DNA of 8,280 nt from Limnohabitans sp. (lineage in GTDB: Bacteria; Pseudomonadota; Gammaproteobacteria; Burkholderiales; Burkholderiaceae_C): contig JACDQO010000175.1 of assembly GCA_015657605.1 (NCBI GenBank), forward strand, positions 1 through 8,280. The letters run 5' to 3'. A program made the position numbers and the translations under genes. The notes under the pieces were generated by a model. That model did no database searches. It saw nothing but the letters and a program-made list of their open reading frames with translations, and was not told the origin of the DNA. Positions within the stretch are counted from its first letter, which is position 1. Every line of letters begins with the position of its first letter. Shown here one piece after another: positions 6,843 to 8,280 of the stretch.

Positions 6843-7967
6843 ATGCGCTCTTTGTTTGAACCCTGCCAGGTCGGCAGCATCGCTTTGGCCTCGCGCATCG
6901 TGATGGCCCCGCTCACGCGCAACCGCGCACCCGGCTCGCTGGCCAACGCCCGCATGGCCACCTATTACCGCCAACGCGCCAACCCGGCCACGGGGGCGGG
7001 CCTGATCGTCACTGAGGCCACGGCCATCAGCCACCAAGGCCAGGGCTACGCCGATGTGCCCGGCATCTGGAGCGCCGAACAAGTTGCCGCGTGGAAACAA
7101 GTGACCGACGCGGTGCACGCCGAAGGCGGCAAGATCGTGATGCAGTTGTGGCATGTGGGCCGCGTCTCGCACACCAGCTTGCAGCCCGGTGGCGCTGCGC
7201 CTGTGGCACCTTCGGCCCTCACGGCCCAAACCAAGACCGTGCTGCTGGTGGATGGACAGGTCAAGTTTGTGCCCGTGTCCGAGCCACGAGCGCTCGACGC
7301 GGCTGAGCTGCCCGGCATCGTGCAGGATTACCGACGGGCTGCGGCCAACGCCATCGCCGCCGGATTTGACGGCGTAGAGGTGCACGCGGCCAATGGCTAT
7401 TTGATCGACCAGTTTTTGCGCAGCAGCAGCAACCAACGCAGCGACGCATATGGCGGCTCGATCGAAAACCGCGCCCGCTTTTTGCATGAGGTGATGCAGG
7501 CCATCGTGGCCGAGATCGGTGGCGCACGCACGGGCATCCGCCTCTCGCCCGTCACGCCCGCCAACGGCGTGAGCGACGAACAGCCTCAGCCTTTGTTTGA
7601 GCATGTGGCACGTTTGTTGGCCCCGATGGATTTGGCTTTTGTGCATGTGATCGAAGGCTCGACGGGCGCGGCACGTGACCACCAACAAGGCGACAAGCCC
7701 TTTGACTACGCCGCTTTGCGCCAGGCCTACACCCAAGCGGGTGGCCGCGCCGCATGGATGCTGAACAACGGTTACGACCTGAACTTGGCCAATCAGTCTC
7801 TGGCCAGCGGTGCAGACCTGATCGCCTTTGGTCGCCCCTTCATTGCCAACCCCGACTTGGGCGCACGCCTGCGCCAAGGCGGCCCTTTCAACACGCCCGA
7901 CCGCGCCACTTTTTACGGCGGTGGCGATGCGGGGTACACCGACTACCCGTTTTTGCCGCAGGCTTGA
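6843..7967 (+). CDS. Old Yellow Enzyme-family alkene reductase (NemA-like)
   Basis: This is an FMN- and NAD(P)H-dependent ene-reductase in the cytoplasm, acting on activated C=C bonds of enones, maleimides or nitro compounds (family knowledge; the physiological substrate is unknown). It has 374 residues, is intact and has the usual family length. Motifs: N-terminal LFEPCQVGSIALASRIVMAP with T25 in PLTRNRAP next to the flavin; IVTEATAISHQGQGY; QLWHVGRVSH (Q101); substrate-anchoring pair H181 and N184 plus proton donor Y186 in EVHAANGYLIDQFL; SDAYGGSIENRARF; R233 in GIRLSP; and the FMN phosphate loop IAFGRPFIANPDL (about 327-339). The His/Asn pair matches classical OYE rather than the His/His xenobiotic-reductase type. 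It starts seven bases after the aldolase stop, so the two are probably cotranscribed. Its stop is 13 bases from the convergent copper ATPase gene. Confidence 0.93.
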   Translation: MRSLFEPCQVGSIALASRIVMAPLTRNRAPGSLANARMATYYRQRANPATGAGLIVTEATAISHQGQGYADVPGIWSAEQVAAWKQVTDAVHAEGGKIVMQLWHVGRVSHTSLQPGGAAPVAPSALTAQTKTVLLVDGQVKFVPVSEPRALDAAELPGIVQDYRRAAANAIAAGFDGVEVHAANGYLIDQFLRSSSNQRSDAYGGSIENRARFLHEVMQAIVAEIGGARTGIRLSPVTPANGVSDEQPQPLFEHVARLLAPMDLAFVHVIEGSTGAARDHQQGDKPFDYAALRQAYTQAGGRAAWMLNNGYDLNLANQSLASGADLIAFGRPFIANPDLGARLRQGGPFNTPDRATFYGGGDAGYTDYPFLPQA

Positions 7968-7980
7968 AGCAGGCGAGCAC

Positions 7981-8280
7981 TCAGGGTTTCCAGCGCTTGA
8001 GCAGCAAGGCATTGGCCATGACACTCACCGAACTGAGCGCCATGGCTGCGCCCGCCATCATGGGGTTGAGGTAACCCAAAGCGGCCAACGGGATGCCCGC
8101 GACGTTGTAGGCGAAGGCCCAAAACAGGTTTTGCCGGATCTTGGCCACGGTGCGGGCCGAGATGTCGAGCGCTGCGCCCACGAGGGCCACATCGCCGCGC
8201 ATGAGGGTGATGCCGGCCGCGTGCATGGCCACATCGGTGCCGTTGCCCATGGCCATGCCGACGTCGGCGGCGGCCAAGGC
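7981..8280 (-). CDS. copA: Cu(I)-type P1B ATPase, C-terminal end
   Basis: Reading leftward from the right edge, the frame is open at position 8280 and ends at TGA (7983-7981), giving 99 C-terminal residues. This is the end of a heavy-metal pumping P-type ATPase of the inner membrane. It opens inside the conserved hinge motif ([20 protein letters not shown], following an expected GDGxNDxP outside the window). It continues with the last two membrane helices, [20 protein letters not shown] and [20 protein letters not shown]. The Tyr-Asn pair in the first and Met plus Ser-Ser in the second are the helix 7 and 8 metal-site residues typical of Cu(I)/Ag(I) exporters. It ends shortly after with LLKRWKP. 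The copA symbol rests on these metal-site residues; the CPC motif and N-terminal domains are not in view. Confidence 0.88.
   Translation of the reverse strand, partial: ALAAADVGMAMGNGTDVAMHAAGITLMRGDVALVGAALDISARTVAKIRQNLFWAFAYNVAGIPLAALGYLNPMMAGAAMALSSVSVMANALLLKRWKP

Noticed and set aside
6294..7967. A 557-codon continuous frame suggesting a class II aldolase-OYE fusion protein
   Set aside because: The first part is out of register with the aldolase N-terminus; the aldolase C-terminus and stop are present in another frame, and OYE has its own ribosome site and ATG.
7968..7980. Terminator between the convergent OYE and copper ATPase genes
   Set aside because: The gap is only 13 bases and I see no stable hairpin or T-run in it.
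6549..8024. Long minus-strand frame of 491 codons opposite the aldolase and OYE genes
   Set aside because: It is a GC-rich antisense shadow with low-complexity His/Gly/Arg composition and no recognisable domain, fully opposite two well-supported genes.

Overview
The window looks like a piece of a chromosome from a moderately GC-rich betaproteobacterium, most likely Burkholderiales and plausibly Comamonadaceae. This is a judgement from codon habits (many TTG Leu and CAA Gln codons in a roughly 60% GC background) and from the style of the encoded proteins; no marker gene is present to settle it. No tRNA, rRNA, insertion sequence, CRISPR array or phage gene is visible. The sequence is almost completely coding.

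Layout, left to right. Positions 2-1033 hold the C-terminal third or so of a YhdP/AsmA-like envelope protein. A two-component pair follows, overlapping it: a membrane-bound PAS sensor histidine kinase (1030-3115) and a FixJ/NarL-type response regulator (3112-3776). A lipoprotein NlpC/P60 peptidase (3773-4318) overlaps the regulator stop codon. A 49-residue single-span membrane protein lies on the minus strand (4329-4478), and its start codon overlaps that of a divergent MltA-type lytic transglycosylase lipoprotein (4477-5657). A YkgJ-type cysteine-cluster protein (5677-6021), a class II aldolase/adducin-family protein (6052-6835) and an Old Yellow Enzyme-family reductase (6843-7967) come next. 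At the right edge, on the minus strand, is the C-terminal end of a Cu(I)-type P1B ATPase (7981-8280).

How the genes may work together. The left half is envelope-centred: a YhdP-like protein, a membrane sensor, and two secreted murein-acting lipoproteins. The junctions yhdP/kinase, kinase/regulator and regulator/peptidase all overlap by four bases or nearly so, which suggests one transcription unit. That the two-component system controls cell-wall turnover is an inference only. The right half is ordinary metabolic and housekeeping genes.

The dominant anomaly is technical or degenerative. Four genes (kinase, regulator, mltA, aldolase) are broken by eight single-base frame changes, seven of them an apparently missing base and one an extra A in a poly-A run. 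Conserved protein sequence continues immediately in the new frame each time. Scattered single-base changes, several of them in homopolymers and all in otherwise well-preserved genes, fit uncorrected sequencing indels better than true pseudogenes. I annotate the genes at full extent and mark each break. I see no convincing undescribed multi-gene system; the most novel-looking item is the small membrane protein at 4329-4478.
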